A DNA stretch of 56,805 bases, from the NCBI GenBank assembly GCA_016930085.1, contig JAFGHO010000013.1, forward strand, positions 1 to 56,805, given 5' to 3'. Numbering within the stretch: position 1 is the stretch's first letter; every line of letters begins with the position of its first letter. The stretch is from Spirochaetales bacterium (GTDB taxonomy: Bacteria > Spirochaetota > Spirochaetia > SZUA-6 > JAFGRV01). Position numbers and translations under genes: made by a program. A model generated the notes under the pieces. It saw only the letters and a program-made list of their open reading frames with translations. It made no database searches and had not been told where the DNA came from. Of the stretch, positions 17,301 to 26,385 are shown piece by piece.

Positions 17301-19618
17301 CAGGGATTTTCTGCAAGTAAACTCATAGCGGTTTCCAGATATTTCAGCGAGGGAGTATAAGCTGCAGAAGTTCTGGCCTTTATTCCACACTTGCAGTTTA
17401 GTAATGCCAGTTTTTTCCGCTCTTTTGAGTTTGTCACAAGTGATCTTCCCAAATTCAAATGATCTGTAATATAGAATAATATATTCTGCTTTTCTCCTTC
17501 TCTTTCCAGCATTAATTTACCGATCCTGTAATGGAATTTGGGTTTTTCATCATCAGGGATTAAGGAATAAGCCGCTTCCTGTATTCTGTCATGATGAAAT
17601 ATATATAAATCGTCACCTAACCCGATATATCCTTCATCGATCGCTTTGGTGAGTGTCTTCAATACTTCATCGATGTTCTTATTCTGCAAATAAGAAAGAT
17701 TTTCCAGGCTAAACCGGTTACCCACACAGGCGCACAGTTTTAATATATCTTTTACATCTTCAGGAAGTTTATTGATCTTTAATGCCAGAAGCTCAACAAC
17801 ATTATCGGTTATCTGCATCTTTTTTATTTCACCTATGTCCCACTTCCATCCCGATCGGGCATCAAATTTGATAAGGTGTTCATTATATAATGTGTGTAGA
17901 AATTCATTGACAAAAAACGGATTGCCCGCGGTTTTCCTGTATATCAATTCGACTAAAGGAGTGACTTTTTCTTCCGGACAATTAAGAAAGTCGATAATGA
18001 ATTTTTTTATATGGCGTTGATGTAATTCTTTTATGGTGAGTCGGTTTATCGATATTCCTTTTTTTTCGATTTCACTGAAAATTTCGAGTATCGGACGAAT
18101 CTCCATATCGATATTATCTCGTGAGGATCCTATAAAAAATAGATAATTGATTTTTTGTCCTGAAAGCAGATACTTGATAAGTTCAAGACTCGAATGATCA
18201 ATCCATTGCAGATCATCCAGAAACAGAACAATTGGATGCTCTTTTTTTGCAAATACTGCGGCGAATGCTTCGAATACCAGATTAAATCTGTTTTCCTCTT
18301 CCTTTGCCGAAAGCTCAGGTACTTTTTGTTGTTTTCCAATGATCATCTCGAGTTCCGGTATAATATCTGTTATTATCCGGCCATTAGGTCCCAGGGCTTC
18401 CAGGATTTCCTTTTTTCTCCTGAGTATCATTTCATTGCTTTCCATAAGCAGCTGTCTAATTAATTTTTGATATGCCTGGATGATTGCGCTATATGGTTTA
18501 TCTTTTCTGAACTGTTCATATTTCCCGGAGATGAAATATCCGTGTTTTTCGGTAACCGGCTTATTTATTTCATTAATAAGAGCGGATTTTCCGATCCCCG
18601 GTGTTCCGAACACAAGCATGACTTCCACACAGCCTTCGTCCAGATTCCCCATTTCCGTTACTCCGTTTACGCGATTGAACGCAGACATCAGCGTGTTAAA
18701 TTCATCCTCCCGCCCGTATAGTTTTCGGGGTATAATAAACTTGTCTGATATATCCATTTGTGCCAAGGCGAATGGTGTGATGCTTCCTTCCGAATATAGT
18801 TGTTTCAAGCATTCATTCAAGTCTGCCATAAGCCCAAAGGAATTCTGATATCGGTCTTCGACATTCTTGGACAGCAGCTTCATGACAATATGAGAAATCA
18901 TAGATGGAATTTCCGGATTGTGTGAGGCGGGAGATACCGGTTTTCTTGCAATGTGGGAATGGATGATTTCAAGCGGATGTTCTGATTTAAATGGCGCAAT
19001 ACCTGTAATCATTTCATAGAATGTGACGCCAAGGGAATACAGATCTGTTCGGTAGTCGATAATTCGGTTCATACGACCTGTCTGTTCAGGAGATATATAG
19101 AAAAGAGTCGAACGCATTACTTCCGGGTCATATAGCTCGTCATTCTCATGTGTTATTAGCGCCTAAACACCGAAGTTTGTTATTTTTATCGTTCCGATTT
19201 TTTCTTTTACTAAAATATTATACGGTGTGATAGCCAGATGAATTATTTTATTTTGATGTAAATCTCCCAATATTCTTGCTGATGCAACAGCATAATTCAG
19301 AAATGTTTTTATATCAAAATTCTTTTTCTCCTCCAGAATACTTTTAATGGATACACCGTCAAAATCCTCAAGTACGAGGACAAACATGTCTTTCCTTTCT
19401 ATTATATCCAGAATTTTGACAACACCATCCATATAAATATTTCTGATAGTCTCGTATTCCCGTTTGAACCTGGCAATATGAGAGGCAGAGGATAATCGTA
19501 TTTTATATTCCTTAAGAATAACACTATCCGGTGTACCGTCCTTGCGAGCCCTGTATGTAGCGGAAAACCTTGTTTGTTCAAGTTTATCGATAACAGTATA
19601 ATTTCCAATTCTTTCCAT
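14387..19618 (-). pseudogene. Giant pseudokinase-AAA-TPR-GAF-PP2C signalling protein interrupted by one in-frame TAG
   Basis: One reading frame of about 1,743 codons from ATG 19618 to 14387, broken only by TAG at 19163-19165. Before the stop: a kinase N-lobe with Lys36 (VILKEYK), but HLAITPYN at 127-134 lacks the HRD Asp and NFG at 148-150 replaces DFG, so the kinase is probably catalytically dead. The frame resumes directly (ALITHENDELYDPEV, then MRSTLFYISPEQTGRMNR), completing the C-lobe. Then come an AAA_16 ATPase (Walker A GTPGIGKS, Walker B VLFLDDLQW), a long helical TPR-like region, a GAF domain (GAQRGFFILEDNGKLVVEAE), a coiled coil and a SpoIIE/PP2C phosphatase (SVGGDYYDV, IGDVSGHGVPAGL, LLLYTDGIIEA, INDDITLMVI). 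Known relatives are intact fusions. Other genes here end in TAG, so the code is not reassigned. Either a point mutation, a sequencing error, or two separately translated parts. Confidence 0.8.
19163..19165 (-). other. In-frame TAG splitting the kinase domain
   Basis: The TAG lies right after the NFG motif. The 15 codons between it and the ATG at 19117 (starting ALITHEND) are in frame and continue the expected activation-segment sequence, so a single base change explains the break. Confidence 0.85.
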
Positions 19619-19816
19619 ATTAAAAATTATATATATTATTATGCCTTTTTCCACTCTTAAAATCCTAATCCAAGAAAAACCGGAAAAGGATCGGGATATA
19701 CCATTTTTAACGATTTTACGGCACATCCGTCATCTCCTGTTCATGTACCATGAAATCACATTCCCGGTGCGTTTCGTGATTCCGGATTGCCGCTATTACC
19801 GGCAGGAAATAATGTT

Positions 19817-19921
19817 CAATAATGAAACCTCATAGTTAAAAATAAAGCCGATACGGGATTCGACGGTGTCTATCTTGATATATATAATAAAAGCCTTTAA
19901 ATAATGTGAATAAATTGATAG
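19817..19921 (+). pseudogene. Left GH114-like remnant (repeat copy L)
   Basis: In one frame this reads KADTGFDGVYLDIYNKSL and stops. GFDGVYLDI is a signature of GH114 / TM1410-type polygalactosaminidase-like proteins. The stretch is alignable base by base with 21629-21732, roughly three quarters identical, so the two are copies of one ancestral coding sequence. No intact frame remains. Confidence 0.6.
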
Positions 19922-19957
19922 TATGTCATTTTCGTTTTTTCAGGAATTCGTTGTAAC

Positions 19958-19962
19958 AGGAG
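19958..19962 (+). promoter_or_regulatory. Ribosome binding site of the GH39 gene
   Basis: AGGAG lies 9 nt before the ATG at 19972 and supports that start. Confidence 0.7.
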
Positions 19963-19971
19963 ACATCTGCT

Positions 19972-21486
19972 ATGAAAATCCATATTGACCTTAAACAAAC
20001 CTGCCAATCCATCACCCCGCATTGGCGGGTGTGCATCGGTGGTGGACGGGTATGTGAAGCCCTTCGCGCCGACTTCCAAAAGCACCTGGAAATGGTACAG
20101 CTCGAGATGCCCTTTCAATACATCCGCATGCACGGGCTGTTCCATGAAGACATGATGGTCTACCGTGAAGAAAACGGCCAACCGATTGTTAACTGGCAAT
20201 ATGTCGATCTGGTGTACGATCACTGGCTTTCCATCGGCATCCGGCCGTTTGTGGAATTGGGCTTCATGCCTTACGATCTCGCCAGTGGAAATCAAACCGT
20301 CTTCTGGTGGAAGGGTAACATCACCCCGCCGAAAGACTGGGCGCGTTGGGAATGGTTCATTGAACAGTACATCCGCCACGTCATTGAACGATACGGGTTG
20401 ACGGAAGTGCGTCGCTGGTACTTTGAAGTGTGGAACGAACCGAGTCTGGACATTTTCTGGAAAGACGCCGATTTCGATGCCTATATGGAACTCTATGCAC
20501 GCACTGTTCGCACTATCAAACTCGTTGACCCCCGACTCCGTGTCGGAGGGCCGTCCAGCCACGGCTTTGGCGACCATGCAGGCGAACCGCCATGGGGTGA
20601 GATCTTTCTTGAGGCGTGCGCTGAACGTCAACTGCCGCTTGATTTCTTCTCTACTCATCCGTACCCCACATTCTACCCGGTTGACCTGGAAGGTAAGGGT
20701 TACATGACCTGGGACGGTCCCGACCGCCTTCTTGCGGATGCGCGTGGCTGTGAGAAACTCTTGCAGTCTTCAGCCTATCCCGATGTTGAGCGCCACTATA
20801 CCGAATGGAATTCAAGCCCCAGCCCGCGTGATCCTGTGCATGACACCGCTTTCGAGGCCGCTTTCATTGTGGACAACAACTGGCGGGTGCGCGGTCTGAT
20901 GGATTCACTGTCATTTTGGGTCGTCAGCGATATATTTGAAGAATGCCGTCAGGGAGACACCCCCTTCCACGGCGGTTTCGGGCTTGTCAATATCCAGGGA
21001 TTGAAAAAACCATCGTATCATGGGTACTGGTTCATGGCGCGCCTGGGCGACGAATTAATGGCCGAAGGCGATTCGTATGCAATCACCCGACGCCTCGATG
21101 GCACGTTGGTTGTCCTGATGTGGAACTATTGTCACTATCGCGATGACGCCAACGACAGCCGCCTGCTGGCCACCGCAAAACCATGCGAAATCTACGACCT
21201 GTTTGATGTGCAGGCCCCCCGTGAGTTTATACTGAATCTCGATGGCGTCGGCACATCTGTCCGTTTACAGATGACGCGCTTTGATCGGGAGCACGGCAGC
21301 GTGTATGACGAGTGGGTCGCCATGGGGGCGCCTCAGCACATCCTTCCCGCTGACCTGGATGTTTTGCGCCGCCGCATGGAATTGGATGTTTCTGTGCATC
21401 GCCTCACCGCGCCCGCAAACACACTCGAATGGACCGTCACGGTTCAGCCCTTCGGGGTGACGTTACTCGAAATTACCTCAGGGTAA
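19972..21486 (+). CDS. GH39 beta-xylosidase
   Basis: 504 residues, no signal peptide, so probably cytoplasmic. It follows the GH39 pattern: HWRVCIGGGRVCEALRADF near 17, YIRMHGLFHEDM near 50, acid/base E156 in FEVWNEPSLD, DFFSTHPYP near 224, and nucleophile E278 in HYTEWNSSPSPRD. The C-terminal 110 residues are the beta-sandwich typical of the family. It would release xylose from short xylo-oligosaccharides and so complete the work of the secreted GH10, GH11 and GH30 enzymes. Arginine codons are mostly CGC and Leu is often CTG, which differs from the CGG/AGA/CTC-rich style of neighbours. Together with flanking decayed repeats this suggests acquisition or rearrangement. It is transcribed alone. 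Confidence 0.92.
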   Translation: MKIHIDLKQTCQSITPHWRVCIGGGRVCEALRADFQKHLEMVQLEMPFQYIRMHGLFHEDMMVYREENGQPIVNWQYVDLVYDHWLSIGIRPFVELGFMPYDLASGNQTVFWWKGNITPPKDWARWEWFIEQYIRHVIERYGLTEVRRWYFEVWNEPSLDIFWKDADFDAYMELYARTVRTIKLVDPRLRVGGPSSHGFGDHAGEPPWGEIFLEACAERQLPLDFFSTHPYPTFYPVDLEGKGYMTWDGPDRLLADARGCEKLLQSSAYPDVERHYTEWNSSPSPRDPVHDTAFEAAFIVDNNWRVRGLMDSLSFWVVSDIFEECRQGDTPFHGGFGLVNIQGLKKPSYHGYWFMARLGDELMAEGDSYAITRRLDGTLVVLMWNYCHYRDDANDSRLLATAKPCEIYDLFDVQAPREFILNLDGVGTSVRLQMTRFDREHGSVYDEWVAMGAPQHILPADLDVLRRRMELDVSVHRLTAPANTLEWTVTVQPFGVTLLEITSG

Positions 21487-21790
21487 AAGCCGCCTGTCGG
21501 GTGAAACCGGTATCCATTCCTCTTTAAGCGACTCGAAAAGACGATGGAACGACAAATACGATATATAAACAATATTTGCGTTCATTTGTACAGGATATCA
21601 GTGCGTGGGCGAAAGGCCGTTATGACGGCAATAATGAAACATCATATTGACAACGAATCATCGATGCGGGATTCGACGGTGTTTATCCTGATATCATCGA
21701 AGCCTTTGAATATTTTGAAAAAATCGATGTGAGTACATCGAAACCGATTTTATGAAAGTTGAAAAAAAATATAGACCCGTTTGTTCGTAC
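21487..21790. other. Gene-free interval holding the right GH114-like remnant
   Basis: 304 bp between the GH39 stop and the HlyD-family stop. The only recognisable content is the remnant at 21629-21732. I see no terminator hairpin. Confidence 0.6.
21629..21732 (+). pseudogene. Right GH114-like remnant (repeat copy R)
   Basis: Translates in one frame as QRIIDAGFDGVYPDIIEAF and on to EYFEKID, the strongly conserved core of GH114/TM1410 proteins, with a stop codon (TGA near 21648) just upstream and a decayed end at 21752. It pairs with the copy at 19817-19921. The upstream segment (ISAWAKGRYDGNNETSY in the same frame) is probably also part of the old gene. Confidence 0.65.
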
Positions 21791-22936
21791 CTATAAAAAA
21801 TTGAGTTTCTCAAGAACGAAGGTCAATATTCTCTTTTCGGACACGATAATCCTTGCTTCGCATAACATTCCTATCCTGAAATCCTTGGATTTTTTCACAT
21901 TCCTTTCTGCATTTTCATCTATTGAGGCTTTAACGATATAGGCAAAATCATTGACTGTATTCCTTATTGAAATATCTGCCGGGATTTCAACTATATTTCC
22001 GGAAATACTGCCGTATTCATCATATGGAAGAGCTGCGAATCTGTAATTTACCGTTGTCCCTTTCATTATCAAAGCAATATCCTTATTCGAAATAAAAAGC
22101 TCGGTCATGAGTTTTGCATCTTCATTCGGGATAATGCGGGATAACTCAATTCCGGAAGGCAAATAATCATTGATGTGATATGTATTTGATTCCTGTAATA
22201 TGCCGCTCATTGACGCATAAATATTACATCTCCTTAAATTTTCCTCGACAATGTTCATTGAATTATCGATACTCAGTAATTTTTCTTCTATCGCATTAAT
22301 TTCATTTTGCAGCTGAACAAGGGTTTCGCGCTTGAATTTGCTTAAAGCTAGTTTTGCATAATCATAATTCGATAAAAGTGTCTCTATCTGAATATCCGCA
22401 ACCATCCCTTTGGGGAGGATACTCTCTCTTTCGAATATACTTTTTGCCTTATTATAATCGAGTGTCAGTTGTTTCGTTTGAAGCTGATAGAGGACAAATC
22501 TGTCATAGAACTCATGATCATCCTCCGGAAACCATTGTAAATCATCCGCAATACTTTTATAAAGCATCCGAAGCTGTTTTTGTTTTCGGATACATGTTGC
22601 TTTCCGGGATTCAATGCTTTCCTTTTCCCTGCAAAATTTCCGATCGTCAATAGAATAAAGCATCACTCCTTTCTTGACAATATCTCCATTCTTGTAATAT
22701 TTTTCTTTTAACTCACCATCCACCAGATTTGTGATAATACTGATTGTTTCTGCCGGTCTTACAATGCCGCTTGCCTTTACAACGATGTCTATGCGTCCGA
22801 ACCACATCCATAAGAATCCGATAATAAGCATAAAAAGAATGGAAAAAATAAATATCCTCATTATTCTGGGAGGTTTCGCAAACATGATTTCACGGCTGTC
22901 TTCTACATTTTTTATATCGGTATAATATTCCTTCAT
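21791..22936 (-). CDS. HlyD-family membrane fusion protein of the peptide exporter
   Basis: 381 residues. A short cytoplasmic start is followed by one transmembrane helix at about 25-47 (RIMRIFIFSILFMLIIGFLW), then the lipoyl-like half motif (VVKASGIVRPAETISIIT, GDIVKKGVMLYSIDD), a long coiled coil (about 105-245), the second lipoyl half and a beta-barrel region (LMTELFISNKDIALIMKG, FAYIVKASIDENAE). It is the periplasmic adaptor linking the inner-membrane ABC transporter to the outer membrane. Its ATG overlaps the ABC gene stop by 4 bp, so the two are co-translated. No TolC-like outer-membrane partner is encoded nearby. Confidence 0.88.
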   Translation of the reverse strand: MKEYYTDIKNVEDSREIMFAKPPRIMRIFIFSILFMLIIGFLWMWFGRIDIVVKASGIVRPAETISIITNLVDGELKEKYYKNGDIVKKGVMLYSIDDRKFCREKESIESRKATCIRKQKQLRMLYKSIADDLQWFPEDDHEFYDRFVLYQLQTKQLTLDYNKAKSIFERESILPKGMVADIQIETLLSNYDYAKLALSKFKRETLVQLQNEINAIEEKLLSIDNSMNIVEENLRRCNIYASMSGILQESNTYHINDYLPSGIELSRIIPNEDAKLMTELFISNKDIALIMKGTTVNYRFAALPYDEYGSISGNIVEIPADISIRNTVNDFAYIVKASIDENAERNVKKSKDFRIGMLCEARIIVSEKRILTFVLEKLNFL

Positions 22937-25122
22937 GCCACACCCTCCTCAATCGCAGATGTATAAGAAAATTGTTCCTCCCAGAGTTTAAAATAAATGC
23001 CTTTTTTTTGAAGGAGTTCCCTATGTGTTCCTGTTTCGGCAACCATACCATTCGCCATACAGATAATTCTGTCACATTGCATGATGGTTGAAAATCGATG
23101 GGCGATAATTATTGTCGTTTTATCGCGGGTCATCTCGTCGATGGTTGCATGAATGGATTTTTCGGTAATGCTGTCACAATTACTTGTTGCCTCGTCAAAG
23201 ATCAAAATATCCGGTTCCTTAAGAAGTGCCCTGGCAATTGCAATTCTTTGTTTTTGTCCGCCCGAAAGCGTCACCCCCCTTTCGCCGACCATCGTATTAT
23301 ACCGCAATGGCAGTTCATTGATAAAATCATGTGCCTTTGAAGCTTTTGCCGCTTTTACTATTCTCTCGAAATCAACACTTCCTTCTCCCAAAGCAATGTT
23401 TTCCATAATGGTACCGGAAAAAATAAAAACATCCTGCGGCACGTACCCTATTCTGCCCCTTAGGTAATCGGTTGCGATGTCTTTATGATTATTCCAATCA
23501 ATCAGTATTTCCCCTTCTTCCTGAATATAATACTTTAATAAAAGCTTTATAAGTGTTGTCTTGCCGGAACCGCTTTCGCCTACAATCGCGTACCGTTTCC
23601 CGGGATTAATAGTAAGGTTGATGTTGTTAAGCACCCGCTGTCTTGTCCCGTACCGAAAATTGATGTTTTTAAAACAAATATGCCCGCATACACTCTTTGG
23701 CTGCAGCATTGTTTTCTCGTTTTTCGACTCGTCCTGCAGGTCGAGTATTTCGCCTAACCTGTCGGCAGCGATAAAGGCCTCCTGGAGGACCGGCTGAAGA
23801 TTAATAAGGCTTCTTATAGGCTGATGAAAATAGGCAAGAAGTGCATTAAACGTAATAAGCTGTCCCAGACTCATACTTCCTCCTAAAACCATGTGAGCCC
23901 CTGTCCATAATATGACAATACCCCCAAGAAGCGTTAAAAAATCCTGGAGTGAGAATTGAAGATTGGTCATCCAGCCGATTGTAAATCCTGATTTGAGTGT
24001 ACGAATGAATTTTCTTTCTGTTTCACGGACAACCTCGCTTTCTGCATTCATTGCTTTGACTGTTGAAACACCATTGAGGGTTTCAACCAGATAGCTTTCA
24101 GTTATCGCGGCTTCCGACATCAGCTTTCTTTGAATCCTCTGAAAAGGGCGTGTAAATGACCACACCACTGCAACAGAAAAAGGAATAAAAAGCAGGGCTA
24201 TAAGAAACAACTGCCGATTCTGAATGAATAGGATGATCCCCCCCCCAATCACCATAAGTGTATCAATAAGAATCGAGAGGGTTGCACCGGATATTGCCGC
24301 CCGTATTTTTGATGCATCATTAAGTCTCGAAAGAATTTCACCGACTTTTCGTCTATCAAAAAAACTCATTGGGAGTTTCAATACATGCTGATAGTATGAG
24401 AATATGAGTGATACATCGATCTTCTGGCTTAAGTGAAGAAGTAAATGTTTCCTGAATGCATCCATCAACACTTTAAAAAGTGTAAGTATCACCATGCCGA
24501 CGGATATTATATTAAGGGACTTAACAAGACCGCCCTCAAACACCTCGTCGATTAGGAATTTAAAATAGAAGGCTCCGAGTATCCCAAGCAGTGTGAAAAG
24601 AACAGACGAAAGAAATATCTCTCCAATGAGGCTTTTATGCGGTATCATTAATGAAAAAAATCTTGAAAGCATTCCAGTGGTTTCATCTTTTTTTTCAAAT
24701 GACTCTTCCGGAAGAAGGAGAATAAGAACACCGGACCATACTTTCCCGAAATCTTCCGGGGTATACCTGACAAGACCTTTTCCCGGATCGGCAACTAAAA
24801 TATTTTTTTTTGTAATTCGATGTATCACCACATAATGAAACAAGTTCTCCTGAACCACATGAGCGATTGCAGGAAGGGGGATGTTCCCGTCGATTTGGTC
24901 AAGGCTTCCCTTCACTCCCTTGGCGATAAAACCAAGGGTTTTTGCCGCTTTTACAAGCCCCAATGCATTTGTTCCCATCCTGTCCGTCCCCGCTACTTCC
25001 CGTATCCGGGATATAGGTTTCTTTAAACCGTATTGTCTTGCAACGGTTGCAAGACATGCGGCACCACAGTCTGTTATATCATGTTGTTTGATACAATAAT
25101 AACGCCGGGGTAAAATAACCAT
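22933..25122 (-). CDS. Peptidase C39-ABC transporter (double-glycine peptide processing and export)
   Basis: 729 residues. The N-terminal C39 peptidase domain (about 8-140) has the catalytic Cys19 in DITDCGAACL, His96 in NLFHYVVIH and Asp112 in ADPGKG. A six-helix ABC membrane domain follows (about 160-450), then the ATPase with Walker A GESGSGKTT, signature LSGGQKQR and Walker B ILIFDEATS. Proteins of this type cut leader peptides after Gly-Gly and pump out the core, the same job as bacteriocin or colicin V exporters. AAAGGA precedes the ATG. Three Gly-Gly precursor genes lie directly upstream on the same strand, which fits exactly. Confidence 0.95.
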   Translation of the reverse strand: MVILPRRYYCIKQHDITDCGAACLATVARQYGLKKPISRIREVAGTDRMGTNALGLVKAAKTLGFIAKGVKGSLDQIDGNIPLPAIAHVVQENLFHYVVIHRITKKNILVADPGKGLVRYTPEDFGKVWSGVLILLLPEESFEKKDETTGMLSRFFSLMIPHKSLIGEIFLSSVLFTLLGILGAFYFKFLIDEVFEGGLVKSLNIISVGMVILTLFKVLMDAFRKHLLLHLSQKIDVSLIFSYYQHVLKLPMSFFDRRKVGEILSRLNDASKIRAAISGATLSILIDTLMVIGGGIILFIQNRQLFLIALLFIPFSVAVVWSFTRPFQRIQRKLMSEAAITESYLVETLNGVSTVKAMNAESEVVRETERKFIRTLKSGFTIGWMTNLQFSLQDFLTLLGGIVILWTGAHMVLGGSMSLGQLITFNALLAYFHQPIRSLINLQPVLQEAFIAADRLGEILDLQDESKNEKTMLQPKSVCGHICFKNINFRYGTRQRVLNNINLTINPGKRYAIVGESGSGKTTLIKLLLKYYIQEEGEILIDWNNHKDIATDYLRGRIGYVPQDVFIFSGTIMENIALGEGSVDFERIVKAAKASKAHDFINELPLRYNTMVGERGVTLSGGQKQRIAIARALLKEPDILIFDEATSNCDSITEKSIHATIDEMTRDKTTIIIAHRFSTIMQCDRIICMANGMVAETGTHRELLQKKGIYFKLWEEQFSYTSAIEEGVA

Positions 25123-25329
25123 CTTTTTTATCCTTTCCCTTAAAATAAATTGTTGTTGTATTTCGTTGAAGCATGTTTTTCCATTTCCGGAGTCATGTTG
25201 CCTTTTTCAAGTAATGCAGTGTCTGTCCCTGAAAGCTTTTTGGTTTCTTGTGAACCTGAATACAATCCTGTGCATTTCATACATATATCTTTCTATAAAA
25301 CTTCTCAATATCGGTAATACATTTTTAAC

Positions 25330-25362
25330 AGCCGGGACCTGCATAACAATGCAGATCCCGGC
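25330..25362 (+). terminator. Hairpin between precursor genes and exporter genes
   Basis: AGCCGGGA-CTGCAT pairs with ATGCAG-TCCCGGCT across a 4-nt loop, with one internal mismatch. The T run follows on the plus strand (TTTTTTCG), so as a classical terminator it would act on rightward transcripts. In the leftward operon mRNA it would be a strong stem between the precursors and the exporter, and could stabilise the precursor message or reduce read-through. Confidence 0.6.
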
Positions 25363-25394
25363 TTTTTTCGATTTATAGAAGTAATGCAATTCCT

Positions 25395-25574
25395 TCAGCC
25401 ATTTCTAACAAGTGTTTGTCCAAGTAATCCGACAGCCGCACCGGTCACGGCCGCCGCAACAAGACGTAAATACGGTACGACACCGTACAGGGGAATCGTT
25501 GGGCTGCCGCCGTTTATATTTTGCAATGCATCGTTCTGTAATTTGACTAAAGAAATTTTGACAAAATCTTTCAT
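25395..25574 (-). CDS. Double-glycine peptide precursor 3 (59 residues)
   Basis: MKDFVKISLVKLQNDALQ then NINGG form a 23-residue leader with the Leu/Ile spacing and Gly-Gly end recognised by C39 peptidases. The core of 36 residues starts SPTIPLYGVVPYL and continues through an Ala/Gly-rich hydrophobic stretch (VAAAVTGAAVGLLGQ) that contains small-xxx-small motifs, as in class II bacteriocins. AAGGAG lies 5 nt before the ATG. It is the last of three such genes upstream of the exporter. Mature activity cannot be predicted from sequence alone. Confidence 0.8.
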   Translation of the reverse strand: MKDFVKISLVKLQNDALQNINGGSPTIPLYGVVPYLRLVAAAVTGAAVGLLGQTLVRNG

Positions 25575-25632
25575 AGTGACTCCTTTTTCCTATTACTGCA
25601 TTATTTACTAATGATCTCACTATCAACAGGTT

Positions 25633-25830
25633 TTATGGAGTAGGTGTCGGTGCAGGAGTAGGTGTGGGTTTTGCTTCACCGACTCCGTTAACAACACCGG
25701 CAGCACCGGCTGCGCCTGCGCAACAACAAGCGCCAAGAACCAGGGCCACGATTATCCAAACAATAGGACCGACGCCGCCGTTAATTTCCATCAATTCGTT
25801 CTCATCCAATGTTTTAAAATTATTTTCCAT
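25633..25830 (-). CDS. Double-glycine peptide precursor 2, with Cys triplet and Pro/Thr tail
   Basis: 65 residues. The leader is MENNFKTLDENELMEINGG (19 residues), a textbook Gly-Gly leader. The 46-residue core begins VGPIVWIIVALVLGACCC and AGAAGAAGVVNGVG, and ends in KPTPTPAPTPTP. Three consecutive Cys are unusual. The Pro/Thr tail looks like the linkers of the secreted hydrolases in this window, which is not typical of bacteriocins and could keep the peptide extended, anchor it, or be a glycosylation site. AAAGGAG precedes the ATG. Confidence 0.85.
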   Translation of the reverse strand: MENNFKTLDENELMEINGGVGPIVWIIVALVLGACCCAGAAGAAGVVNGVGEAKPTPTPAPTPTP

Positions 25831-25855
25831 ATAATTCTCCTTTCGCTGATAAATA

Positions 25856-26053
25856 TTATTTTGTTCCCCAGATAATAGGACCTAAAACATTCTTCCCAAA
25901 ATCTTTGCCGATCGTATAAGAAATGGTTGCAACTCCCGCCAATGCAACTATATAGGCGACTGTTATCGTAATTGGATCGGCTCCTCCGTTAATTTCCTCC
26001 AGTTCGGCTGCACCAAGCTCCTGTAGTTCATTCGATTGTGTCATCTCTCTCAT
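25856..26053 (-). CDS. Double-glycine peptide precursor 1
   Basis: 65 residues. The 24-residue leader ends in LGAAELEEINGG. The 41-residue core ADPITITVAYIVALAGVAT continues through a hydrophobic segment to a basic KDFGKNVLGPIIWGTK end, the make-up of a small membrane-active peptide. AAAAGGAG precedes the ATG with an alternative Met at codon 4. It is first in the operon, 26 bp before precursor 2, and lies about 115 nt downstream of the start predicted from the sigma-54 promoter motif at 26180-26196. Confidence 0.85.
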   Translation of the reverse strand: MREMTQSNELQELGAAELEEINGGADPITITVAYIVALAGVATISYTIGKDFGKNVLGPIIWGTK

Positions 26054-26385
26054 TTTTTTCTCCTTTTACATTGTGGCCGCCACACATGCCTCCCGCGGTA
26101 AAACAATAGTGCCGGCATCTTGTTATGAAACACCGGTCAACGACCGTAAGTTTCTCCTATGTTTTTATATCTTTTCAGAAGCAAATATTATGCCAGAATA
26201 ACGAATGGCTGTTTTAAAAAAGGTGCATTACAATTTTTTTATGAGAGGATTAATTTCTTGTATTGATAATAATAAGAATATACATTAATCAATTGATTTG
26301 ACCTTTAATAAATACATAGCTAATTTAAATTGAATTTCTTAAAAAGGTATTCATTCCATATCACTTCTTTCGCAGTTTTGCTAAA
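26054..26385. other. Divergent regulatory interval of the peptide locus
   Basis: 332 bp between precursor 1 and the hybrid kinase, AT-rich. It holds a sigma-54 promoter motif on the minus strand (26180-26196) and one arm of an inverted repeat (26368-26375) whose other arm lies inside the kinase gene. I see no other open frame. Confidence 0.6.
26180..26196 (-). promoter_or_regulatory. Sigma-54 (-24/-12) promoter for the peptide operon
   Basis: CTGGCATAATATTTGCT fits the consensus YTGGCACGRNNNTTGCW with the correct spacing between GG (-24) and GC (-12); only two of the conserved positions differ. It points toward the precursor genes. The regulator gene at 29627 encodes a sigma-54 activator with a GAFTGA loop, so the regulator-promoter pairing makes sense. 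Confidence 0.72.

Noticed and set aside
14387..19618. TAG recoding (genetic code change) as the cause of the split kinase
   Set aside because: Other well-defined genes here end in TAG at the expected position (regulator at 31036, FecR lipoprotein at 13519, GGPP synthase at 56743), so TAG is a normal stop.
19897..20658. 253-codon minus-strand frame opposite GH39
   Set aside because: GH39 on the other strand has both catalytic Glu motifs; this frame is a shadow.
19817..21732. GH39 gene carried by an insertion sequence or integron
   Set aside because: The flanking repeats are diverged remnants of coding sequence, not terminal inverted repeats, and no transposase or integrase is present.
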